DNA from: Saturnia japonica
Lineage: Eukaryota > Arthropoda > Insecta > Lepidoptera > Saturniidae
DNA length: 64,000 nucleotides
Reading direction: 5' to 3'
Assembly: GCA_033032175.1 (NCBI GenBank)
Contig: CM065312.1
Coordinates: forward strand, 4,526,001-4,590,000
In this document: positions 35,241-43,121 of the stretch, piece after piece
How positions within the stretch are numbered: the stretch's first letter is position 1
Layout: each line of letters opens with the position of its first letter
Translations under genes and position numbers: made by a program
Notes under the pieces: model-generated
The model's database searches: none
Told to the model about the DNA's origin: nothing
The model's input: only the letters and a program-made list of their open reading frames with translations

Positions 35241-37154
35241 ATGTCCCACTGTCCTCCCTCTTCTGCCGCCATGGCAAATAACGTTGCCGACCTGGCCACT
35301 TGCATAGGCAAGTTGCAAGCCAGGATGAAAGCGCTGGAGTTTCAATACCAGCGCTATCAAAATTTCGTCGTATTACGGTGTCCCTCTCTAGACGAGGAAT
35401 ACCGTAATCTACCTGAGAACGCCTGCGTGCGTCGCACCGCTGCGACCGCGACCCGTCATGAGGCCGTTTCAGGTAGCGAGGCGGCCGCTTCAGGTAGCAA
35501 GGCGGCCGATGACGTCACGGCCGCGACCGTTACATCCACTGGCGCCGCGCCAGTCGGCGTCGCGCCCAAACGTCCCGCGCGCAGCGTTACGCGCCTGTCC
35601 GCCGCGTCATCCGGGGCCATGGCCGCGCCTACGGCCACGCCCCCTGTCCCGACTAGCCAATCGCGCGGGTCAAGCCCCGCCTCCGTCAGGCGAGGGCCGC
35701 GAAATTCGCGGTCACAATCTAGGGTTACCAAAAATAGTCCGTACGTCCGTCCCGCGCGATCCACGGAAACCGCGTTAAAGACGAAAAATTCGTTTTCGGC
35801 CCTTCCGGTCGAACAAGACTCGCCCGCGAATCCGGATCCATCTCCGGAGATGGATACCGAGAACGACGGCTTCACCGTCGTGGCGTCGCGTAAGCGAACG
35901 GCGCGTAGCAGTCCGACTGCTCAACCGGCGCCTAAGGTAATAGCTAAGGCAGTAGTCAGGGGCGCCGCCGCCCCCGCGTCCTCCCAGCTCCCCGCGCCCG
36001 CCGGCGGGAAAAAAGAGCGTGCCCCACCTCCAATCATAATCCGGGACAAGGCAGCCTGGATGGGAGTCTGCAATGAGATGCGCAGACTCAAACTCGACTA
36101 CCACAAGGCTAGAAACATAGTCAACGGGATTTCTATTTCGGTGAGTTCTTCGGAAACTCACCGTAAACTAACCACCCTCCTCCGGCAGAAAGGTCTGCAA
36201 TTTTATACGTATTCGCTCGCGGAGGAGCGCGTCCTCCGAGTGGTCATCCGCCGCATTCCGGTGGAGCTCGACCCGTCGGAGGTGTGCTCCTCGCTCAAGG
36301 AGCAAAGTTATCCCATCCGGGAAGTACACCGGATGTACAGTAAAGATAAGCGGCCACTACAAATGGTAGTGGCCATATTGGACCTTTCCCCCGAGGGAAA
36401 GGCCATCTTCCAGCTAGAGACGGTGTGCGGGCTCTCCGGGATTAACGTGGAGCCCCCACACAAAAACCACCAGCCTGCGCAGTGCCACAACTGCCAGCTG
36501 TACGGGCACGCTGCCCGTAACTGTCATTCTCGTCCGCGGTGCGTAAAGTGCCGAGAGGACCACCCCACACGGGAGTGCACGCGCGAGCGTGACTCCGTCG
36601 TCCCCCCGAGCTGCGTGTTATGCGGGGAGGAGGGGCATCCCGCGAATTATCGCGGTTGCCCCAAGGCCCCGCGTACCACGCGGCCACGCACGCAGAGGCA
36701 GGCGGCCCCCCGGGCGGCGCCCCCCACCTCAGCCATCAAAGCGCAACCCCCGCTGGCGTCAGGGGAATTTCCCGCGCTGCCGGTCCCGCGCCAGTCCCCG
36801 GCCACCGCCGGCCTCTCCGCACCCCGCGCGGTGCAACCGCAACCCGTGCGTTCATCGCAGAACGCATGGGGCCCCCGTCGCCCCAATCCACAGCCCCTTA
36901 TGGCTATGGATATTCCCGCGCCCCGCGCGCCTGCGCCCCGCGCGCCCGCTAACGCTGTCGTTAATAGTAACGACTTAATGATACTGCTCCTTCGCGAGCA
37001 CGATATCCGCGAGCTCATTGACTACAATGACCATCTGGAGCGCTTCGGTCTCATCAAGACCGCTTGCGCGTTCCCCCGCCTCTCAGAGACACTACAACGT
37101 CTCGACCGTGAGGCGTGTAATAATAACTTAGGGCCTTTCAATGGCAAAGTTTAA
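35241..37154 (+). CDS. LINE ORF1 nucleic-acid-binding protein, copy 1 (637 aa)
   Basis: A gag-like protein that in jockey elements coats the RNA and guides it to the nucleus. A short helical N-terminus (about 11-50) is followed by a long low-complexity Ala/Pro/Ser/Arg region to about 290. A PRE_C2HC-type domain spans about 330-412. Three zinc knuckles follow: C415-x2-C418-x4-H423-x4-C428, C434-x2-C437-x3-H441-x4-C446 and C458-x2-C461-x4-H466-x6-C473. The tail is Pro/Arg-rich with a tandem APAPR unit near 570, then a short acidic helix. The first ATG is in weak context. Met11 at 35271 sits in gccgccATGG, a much better initiation context, and could be the real start. The stop overlaps the ORF2 start by 14 bases. 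Confidence 0.9.
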   Translation: MSHCPPSSAAMANNVADLATCIGKLQARMKALEFQYQRYQNFVVLRCPSLDEEYRNLPENACVRRTAATATRHEAVSGSEAAASGSKAADDVTAATVTSTGAAPVGVAPKRPARSVTRLSAASSGAMAAPTATPPVPTSQSRGSSPASVRRGPRNSRSQSRVTKNSPYVRPARSTETALKTKNSFSALPVEQDSPANPDPSPEMDTENDGFTVVASRKRTARSSPTAQPAPKVIAKAVVRGAAAPASSQLPAPAGGKKERAPPPIIIRDKAAWMGVCNEMRRLKLDYHKARNIVNGISISVSSSETHRKLTTLLRQKGLQFYTYSLAEERVLRVVIRRIPVELDPSEVCSSLKEQSYPIREVHRMYSKDKRPLQMVVAILDLSPEGKAIFQLETVCGLSGINVEPPHKNHQPAQCHNCQLYGHAARNCHSRPRCVKCREDHPTRECTRERDSVVPPSCVLCGEEGHPANYRGCPKAPRTTRPRTQRQAAPRAAPPTSAIKAQPPLASGEFPALPVPRQSPATAGLSAPRAVQPQPVRSSQNAWGPRRPNPQPLMAMDIPAPRAPAPRAPANAVVNSNDLMILLLREHDIRELIDYNDHLERFGLIKTACAFPRLSETLQRLDREACNNNLGPFNGKV

Positions 37155-40035
37155 ACCGAAAGCGTTAAATCTTTCGTTTTTTAACGCACGGAACCTATAT
37201 CCGCAGCGTGATCTCGTCGCGACCTTTCTTAAAGATCACCAAGTAGATGTTCTTTTAGTGCAGGAGACGCTCTTAAAGCGTGCTAAACGTGATCCAAAAA
37301 TCGCGAACTACAATATTGTAAGAAATGACCGGGCCGGCCGCGGGGGCGGCACTCTCATTTATTACAAACGATCGTTATATTGTACGCCGGTAGATCCTCC
37401 GATACTTACCAATATGGAAGTATCCGTGTGTAGACTAGGAATGACCGACCACCCGTCCATAACGTTAGTCTCAGTTTATCTCTCACCGAGGAAAGAGCCT
37501 CTCAGGTCTGACCTAGAAAAGCTACTTTCGCTCGGTGAATCGGTCATTATAGCGGGTGACCTCAATTGTGGACACACTTCTTTTGGCAATTGGAGAGACT
37601 CCAGTAATGGGGTTAAACTCGAAGAGCTAACGAACGTGCTAAACTTTGATGTCATAGCGCCACCCACTCCCACCCACTTTCAAGACAACTGTATGCCGAC
37701 AGTGCTTGATGTAGCTCTCATTAAAGGTATCGCGCTTCGGTTACGACTCATTCGGGTTGTACACGAGCTCGACTCCGACCACCGTCCGGTCATCATGCAG
37801 CTAGGTCAACCAGACGACTCTAGCCCTCCTTCGGTCCAAGTGGTTGACTATGCCAAGCTAAAACATTATCTTGCGGACAGGCCGTCCTCGTCCAGCTTAG
37901 ATAGGATCCCGGACGTATTGGGGTCCGTTGCGGACGTAGATCTCGCGATCGATTCCCTGGTCGACCACCTGCAGGCCGGCATCGGAGAGGCCTCGAGAGA
38001 GGTCGAAGAGGCGAGCGATCGCCGCTTCGTACTCCCTGCCGACGTGCGGGCGTTGTTGACGGAAAAGAACGCGGCGACTCGTGCGCACGACCACTATCCG
38101 ACCGAGGAAAACCGCGCACGTTTACGCGCACTTCAAAGATCGGTTAGAGCCCGTATATTAGAACTCAGAAGTCACAGATGGGACGCCCTCGTCGAAGGGC
38201 TAAGGCCGTCGCATCTGGCTTACTGGAAATTAGCTCACAGCCTCAAAATAGAGGCTTCTTATCTTATGCCCCCCCTCGAGAGGGGTCCCGGTATACCGCT
38301 CGCCTTCGATAGCAGCGACAAGGCGGAGTGCCTCGCCACTTGTTTGGAGAGCCAGTGCTCTCCGAACAGTGTCGATGCAAATACCGACCGGGTCGAGGGT
38401 ATCGATGGATGCGTGCGGGAGCTGGATAAGCTCCCCGCGACAGCATCCCTGTCCCCAGTCACGTCTGAGGAGGTTCTTTCCATTATAAAAAGCCTTAAGC
38501 TTAGAAAAGCACCAGGTCCCGACGGGATCAGGAATGAAGTACTTAGACTTCTTCCCGATCGCCTCATAGCTCTTTTGGTCTGCATCTTCAATGTAGCCAT
38601 AGCCCACTGCCATTTTCCAGCCGCCTGGAAAAAGGCCATAGTCATAGGTATCCGTAAGCCCGGCAAGAGCGCGTCGCTTCCCGACAGCTATCGCCCGATC
38701 AGTCTCCTAAATACTTTAGGGAAAATGTACGAGCGGATCCTTCTGAACCGTCTCAAGTCAGTAATAGAGGAGAAAGACCTCTATCCGCCTGAGCAATTCG
38801 GTTTCCGTGCTAGATATTCTTGCACTCATCAAGTGCACCGCCTCACGGAGCACGTTGCATTTAATTTTGCTGAATTATATAAACCCCGCCGTACACTTGC
38901 GGTCTTTTTCGACGTTGCCAAGGCCTTCGATAAGGTCTGGCACGAGGGATTGATCTACAAGTTGTATCACTTTGAAGTCCCCGATAGGCTAATTAAAATA
39001 ATTCGCGACTATCTAACAGATCGCACCTTTCGCTATAGAGTGGAAGGTGAATTGTCCACGCCCCGTCCAATACGCTCAGGCGTTCCCCAAGGTTCGATCC
39101 TGGCTCCTAGCCTATTTAACCTGTACGTCAGTGACCTACCTCGACTCCCGGAGGTCGAGGTAGGGCTATACGCTGACGATACAGTCTTATATGCCTCAGA
39201 TAGGAATAGATCCCACCTCAGACACAAAGTCCAACGCTCCGTGACCACTCTCGGGAAGTGGTTTAACGAGTGGCGTATAGCCGTTAATCCCTCGAAGAGC
39301 GCCGCGATGCTCTTCGATGCGGATTCGTCACAGATACCGTGGAAGCTTAAACCTGTTAAGCTCTACGATAATCCGATTCCGTATGTAAGAGAGACCAAAT
39401 ATCTAGGGGTAACCCTAGATAGTAGGCTCTCTTTTAGACCCCACATCCGTAAGGTTAGGAACAGGGCCGCGTGGGTCCTGGGCCGGTTGCATCCTCTGTT
39501 GTGTTCGGTGAGTAAAATGTCCACGCGACATAAGCTCACGCTCTACAAGACGTGTATTCGACCAATTTTGACATACAGTTGCGCCGTGTTCGCACATATG
39601 TCCGAGTCGAGTTTCAAACGGTTACAATCGATACAGAATAGGTTCCTCTATCGTCTCACCGGGGCCCCGTGGTATGTTCGAAGCGTAGATCTCCATAGAG
39701 ATATGGAGCTTCCTTCGATACATGCCTACGTTAAACAGCTCTCCCGTTCGTATTTCGACACCGCGTCGAACCACGCGAATCCGTTAATAAAAACAGCCGC
39801 CACTTATGTTCCGGCACCCACGGACATCCGGTGCAAACGCCGGCCGCGCAATATTTTTATTGATCCCGACGATCACATCGAAAATTCGAATAAATATTAC
39901 ACATCCGTCTCTCCAAACAGAGCGTGCCAGCGCCCACGCCCGCGTAACCACCGTTCTCTCCGCAGAGGGCGGGCGGTCAATTTCGCTCCAGCACACCCGT
40001 CACGTCCACCCTCTCTAGCGGTAACCCAAGCCTAG
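37141..40035 (+). CDS. LINE ORF2 endonuclease/reverse transcriptase, copy 1 (964 aa)
   Basis: This is the enzyme that nicks the target and copies element RNA into it. Residues 1-220 form an APE-type endonuclease with a catalytic set N16 (FNARN), E42 (VQETLL), D140 and N142 (GDLNC), and D213-H214 (SDHRP). The reverse transcriptase spans about 445-740: KAPGPDGI, YRPISLL, D591 in FFDVAKAFDKVWH, GVPQGSILAP, and the catalytic Y-A-D679-D680. The C-terminal part has RLTGAPWYVR and HRDMELPSI, typical of the jockey clade. There is no RNase H, again as in jockey. The length is usual for the family and no lesion is seen. It is in the +1 frame relative to ORF1, so expression probably relies on reinitiation or frameshifting at the overlap. 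Confidence 0.92.
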   Translation: MAKFKPKALNLSFFNARNLYPQRDLVATFLKDHQVDVLLVQETLLKRAKRDPKIANYNIVRNDRAGRGGGTLIYYKRSLYCTPVDPPILTNMEVSVCRLGMTDHPSITLVSVYLSPRKEPLRSDLEKLLSLGESVIIAGDLNCGHTSFGNWRDSSNGVKLEELTNVLNFDVIAPPTPTHFQDNCMPTVLDVALIKGIALRLRLIRVVHELDSDHRPVIMQLGQPDDSSPPSVQVVDYAKLKHYLADRPSSSSLDRIPDVLGSVADVDLAIDSLVDHLQAGIGEASREVEEASDRRFVLPADVRALLTEKNAATRAHDHYPTEENRARLRALQRSVRARILELRSHRWDALVEGLRPSHLAYWKLAHSLKIEASYLMPPLERGPGIPLAFDSSDKAECLATCLESQCSPNSVDANTDRVEGIDGCVRELDKLPATASLSPVTSEEVLSIIKSLKLRKAPGPDGIRNEVLRLLPDRLIALLVCIFNVAIAHCHFPAAWKKAIVIGIRKPGKSASLPDSYRPISLLNTLGKMYERILLNRLKSVIEEKDLYPPEQFGFRARYSCTHQVHRLTEHVAFNFAELYKPRRTLAVFFDVAKAFDKVWHEGLIYKLYHFEVPDRLIKIIRDYLTDRTFRYRVEGELSTPRPIRSGVPQGSILAPSLFNLYVSDLPRLPEVEVGLYADDTVLYASDRNRSHLRHKVQRSVTTLGKWFNEWRIAVNPSKSAAMLFDADSSQIPWKLKPVKLYDNPIPYVRETKYLGVTLDSRLSFRPHIRKVRNRAAWVLGRLHPLLCSVSKMSTRHKLTLYKTCIRPILTYSCAVFAHMSESSFKRLQSIQNRFLYRLTGAPWYVRSVDLHRDMELPSIHAYVKQLSRSYFDTASNHANPLIKTAATYVPAPTDIRCKRRPRNIFIDPDDHIENSNKYYTSVSPNRACQRPRPRNHRSLRRGRAVNFAPAHPSRPPSLAVTQA

Positions 40036-40256
40036 GTCCGTTCCTCGGTGTGAAACCCTTGGGTCAGGCAACCGCCCGCGCGATACAAGTGACACTGTAC
40101 GTGCATCACTTAGCTACCTACATACAACACTACACACGTATGAACATACACACGTGCACACCACACAGGTACATAGGTTCTGTGAGGGACCTTTTTTTTT
40201 CTTTTTTTACGCTAGTTAGTTAGCGCTAGTTAGTGTAGAAACATTCCGATTATTGA

Positions 40257-40319
40257 ATACACATACGCACGGTTCCTTCCTTCCTCCCAGGAGGAAGGGA
40301 ACGTGCCTATGTGTATATT
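40257..40319 (+). other. Conserved hairpin in the LINE 3' UTR
   Basis: The arms 'cacggttccttccttcctcc' and 'ggaggaagggaacgtg' pair, and the stem extends outward through 'tacacata' with 'tatgtgta'. The same hairpin occurs in copy 2 (46224-46286) and, with changed but still pairing bases, in the old tails near 8585-8640 and 47675-47750. It probably acts as an RNA element recognised by the reverse transcriptase. Confidence 0.7.
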
Positions 40320-40536
40320 TAGTTAGCTCGAATCGTAGGTGTAGGGATTCGAATAGATCGCGACCTATTTGCGAACGCGACGACCGCCCGAGCCGAGGTC
40401 CGGCCACTTTGGCACCCTCGTGCGAGTCGTCCACAAAACTTTCGCGGCTGAGTGCCCTCTGCGCTCGCCCCCAAGTCCGGTGAAGCTGTAAAAGCCGCAG
40501 CGGCTTTAGGGCCCCTAAGGCTAACAGTGTAGTCAG

Positions 40537-40594
<58 letters not shown>

Positions 40595-40597
<3 letters not shown>

Positions 40598-40604
40598 CGT
40601 TATG
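40595..40604 (+). repeat. Target-site duplication, middle copy
   Basis: TCACGTTATG between the A tail of copy 1 and the first base of copy 2. Confidence 0.85.
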
Positions 40605-40640
40605 GAGTTCCGATTTGGTCACTGTTGCGAACGGACGTGT
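40605..40640 (+). promoter_or_regulatory. Internal pol II promoter of the full-length LINE (initiator plus DPE)
   Basis: Taking A40606 in GAGTTC as +1, GGACGTG at 40633-40639 starts at +28, matching the RGWCGTG downstream promoter element at the position used by Drosophila jockey-type LINEs. An initiator-like AGTTC lies at the start, although the TC expected upstream of it is host sequence (TATG). The start site is inferred. Confidence 0.55.
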
Positions 40641-41222
40641 CGCTCCGTTTTCAATTTTGACCATCACGTGACTTAATTGTTGCGATCTTATATTTGGAAT
40701 TTATTTCAAATATATTGTTGCAATTACGACGTAAACCAACTGGTGTCTAACGCTCGCGTGGTAAACCGCACTTTTCGGTGCGACTTGCTTGTTTTTTTTT
40801 TTGTAAATCCACGGTTTTGTGGTCACTTGCTGGATACCTGACGGTGCCAACGAAGGCAAGTGGGGCGTGACCCGAGCAGCCCGCTGGTTGTCTCCTTCAG
40901 AGGCAAACAGCCAGACTCGGACGGGCCTGGGAATCTAGGCCTTTGCGGTTATCGCATAGTCTTACCCCAGGTGTCTCCTGCCAAACCTTCCGATCCTGCA
41001 CACTCCATCCCCGGGAACCTGTTTGGGCCTAGCCCGGTTTAATTACCGGTCTGCGTCCTCGGCCCCGGGCTTGTTAGGGCTCCTTAGGGTTGATAGGTCC
41101 TTCCTGTGTGTCATTGCACCTTGACAACAGGTCTCTTGCCGACTCCGATAGTCTTTTAAATTTTTTGGCGCACCCCCCTGCCCCTAAGGCAGGGAGGCCT
41201 TTAAATTTAAAATTAAATAAAA

Positions 41223-43121
41223 ATGTCCCACTGTCCTCCCTCTTCTGCCGCCATGGCAAATAACGTTGCCGACCTGGCCACTTGCATAGGCAAGTTGCAA
41301 GCCAGGATGAAAGCGCTGGAGTTTCAATACCAGCGCTATCAAAATTTCGTCGTATTACGGTGTCCCTCTCTAGACGAGGAATACCGTAATCTACCTGAGA
41401 ACGCCTGCGTGCGTCGCACCGCTGCGACCGCGACCCGTCATGAGGCCGTTTCAGGTAGCGAGGCGGCCGCTTCAGGTAGCAAGGCGGCCGATGACGTCAC
41501 GGCCGCGACCGTTATACCGACTGGCGCCGCGCCAGTCGGCGCCGCGCCCAAACGTCTCACGCGCAGCGCTGCGCGTCCGTCCGCCGCGTCATCCGGGGCC
41601 GTGGCCACGTCTACGGCCACGCCCCCTGTCCCGACTACCCAATCGCGCGGGTCAAGCCCCGCCTCCGTCAGGCGAGGGCCGCGTAACTCGCGATCACAAT
41701 CTAGGGTTACCAAAAATAGTCCGTACGTCCGTCCCGCGCGATCCACGGAAACCGCGTTAAAGACGAAAAATTCGTTTTCGGCCCTTCCGGTCGAACAAGA
41801 CTCGCCCGCGAATCCGGATCCATCTCCGGAGATGGATACCGAGAACGACGGCTTCACCGTCGTGGCGTCGCGTAAGCGAACGGCGCGTAGCAGTCCGACT
41901 GCTCAACCGGCGCCTAAGGTAATAGCTAAGGCAGTAGTCAGGGGCGCCGCCGCCCCCGCGTCCTCCCAGCTCCCCGCGCCCGCCGGCGGGAAAAAAGAGC
42001 GTGCCCCACCTCCAATCATAATCCGGGACAAGGCAGCCTGGATGGGAGTCTGCAATGAGATGCGCAGACTCAAACTCGACTACCACAAGGCTAGAAACAT
42101 AGTCAACGGGATTTCTATTTCGGTGAGTTCTTCGGAAACTCACCGTAAACTAACCACCCTCCTCCGGCAGAAAGGTCTGCAATTTTATACGTATTCGCTC
42201 GCGGAGGAGCGCGTCCTCCGAGTGGTCATCCGCCGCATTCCGGTGGAGCTCGACCCGTCGGAGGTGTGCTCCTCGCTCAAGGAGCAAAGTTATCCCATCC
42301 GGGAAGTACACCGGATGTACAGTAAAGATAAGCGGCCACTACAAATGGTAGTGGCCATATTGGACCTTTCCCCCGAGGGAAAGGCCATCTTCCAGCTAGA
42401 GACGGTGTGCGGGCTCTCCGGGATTAACGTGGAGCCCCCACACAAAAACCACCAGCCTGCGCAGTGCCACAACTGCCAGCTGTACGGGCACGCTGCCCGT
42501 AACTGTCATTCTCGTCCGCGGTGCGTAAAGTGCCGAGAGGACCACCCCACACGGGAGTGCACGCGCGAGCGTGACTCCGTCGTCCCCCCGAGCTGCGTGT
42601 TATGCGGGGAGGAGGGGCATCCCGCGAATTATCGCGGTTGCCCCAAGGCCCCGCGTACCACGCGGCCACGCACGCAGAGGCAGGCGGCCCCCCGGGCGGC
42701 GCCCCCCACCTCAGCCATCAAAGCGCAACCCCCGCCGGCGTCAGGGGAATTTCCCGCGCTGCCGGTCCCGCGCCAGTCCCCGGCCACCGCCGGCCTCTCC
42801 GCACCCCGCGCGGTGCAACCGCAACCCGTGCGTTCATCGCAGAACGCATGGGGCCCCCGTCGCCCCAATCCACAGCCCCTTATGGCTATGGATATTCCCG
42901 CGCCCCGCGCGCCCGCTAATGTTGTCGTTAATAGTAACGACTTAATGATACTGCTCCTTCGCGAGCACGATATCCGCGAGCTCATTGACTACAATGACCA
43001 TCTGGAGCGCTTCGGTCTCATCAAGACCGCTTGCGCGTTCCCCCGCCTCTCAGAGACACTACAACGTCTCGACCGTGAGGCGTGTAATAATAACTTAGGG
43101 CCTTCCAATGGCAAAGTTTAA
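41223..43121 (+). CDS. LINE ORF1 nucleic-acid-binding protein, copy 2 (632 aa)
   Basis: Same domain order as copy 1: low-complexity N-terminal half, PRE_C2HC-type domain and three intact zinc knuckles. It differs from copy 1 by about twelve substitutions crowded into residues 95-140, a few isolated changes, and loss of one five-residue APAPR repeat unit near the C-terminus. The alternative start in gccgccATGG at 41253 is conserved. The stop overlaps the ORF2 start in the same ATGGCAAAGTTTAA arrangement. Confidence 0.9.
   Translation: MSHCPPSSAAMANNVADLATCIGKLQARMKALEFQYQRYQNFVVLRCPSLDEEYRNLPENACVRRTAATATRHEAVSGSEAAASGSKAADDVTAATVIPTGAAPVGAAPKRLTRSAARPSAASSGAVATSTATPPVPTTQSRGSSPASVRRGPRNSRSQSRVTKNSPYVRPARSTETALKTKNSFSALPVEQDSPANPDPSPEMDTENDGFTVVASRKRTARSSPTAQPAPKVIAKAVVRGAAAPASSQLPAPAGGKKERAPPPIIIRDKAAWMGVCNEMRRLKLDYHKARNIVNGISISVSSSETHRKLTTLLRQKGLQFYTYSLAEERVLRVVIRRIPVELDPSEVCSSLKEQSYPIREVHRMYSKDKRPLQMVVAILDLSPEGKAIFQLETVCGLSGINVEPPHKNHQPAQCHNCQLYGHAARNCHSRPRCVKCREDHPTRECTRERDSVVPPSCVLCGEEGHPANYRGCPKAPRTTRPRTQRQAAPRAAPPTSAIKAQPPPASGEFPALPVPRQSPATAGLSAPRAVQPQPVRSSQNAWGPRRPNPQPLMAMDIPAPRAPANVVVNSNDLMILLLREHDIRELIDYNDHLERFGLIKTACAFPRLSETLQRLDREACNNNLGPSNGKV

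Larger units (their letters stand above)
34849..40594 (+). mobile_element. Jockey-clade LINE, copy 1 (5'-truncated, both ORFs intact)
   Basis: Layout: partial 5' UTR 34849-35240, ORF1 35241-37154, ORF2 37141-40035, 3' UTR 40036-40540, pure A tail 40541-40594 (54 A). It starts at 'tggatacctgacgg', which in copy 2 lies 226 bases inside the element, so the promoter region is absent. The long uniform tail and intact frames indicate a very recent insertion. The clade call rests on the absence of an RNase H domain, a PRE_C2HC plus zinc knuckle ORF1, and the ORF2 motif set. Confidence 0.9.

Noticed and set aside
35456..38666. Many long open frames on the opposite strand and in other frames of the LINE ORFs
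   Set aside because: They are shadows of GC-rich coding DNA. They mirror between the two copies only because the LINEs do, and show no domains.
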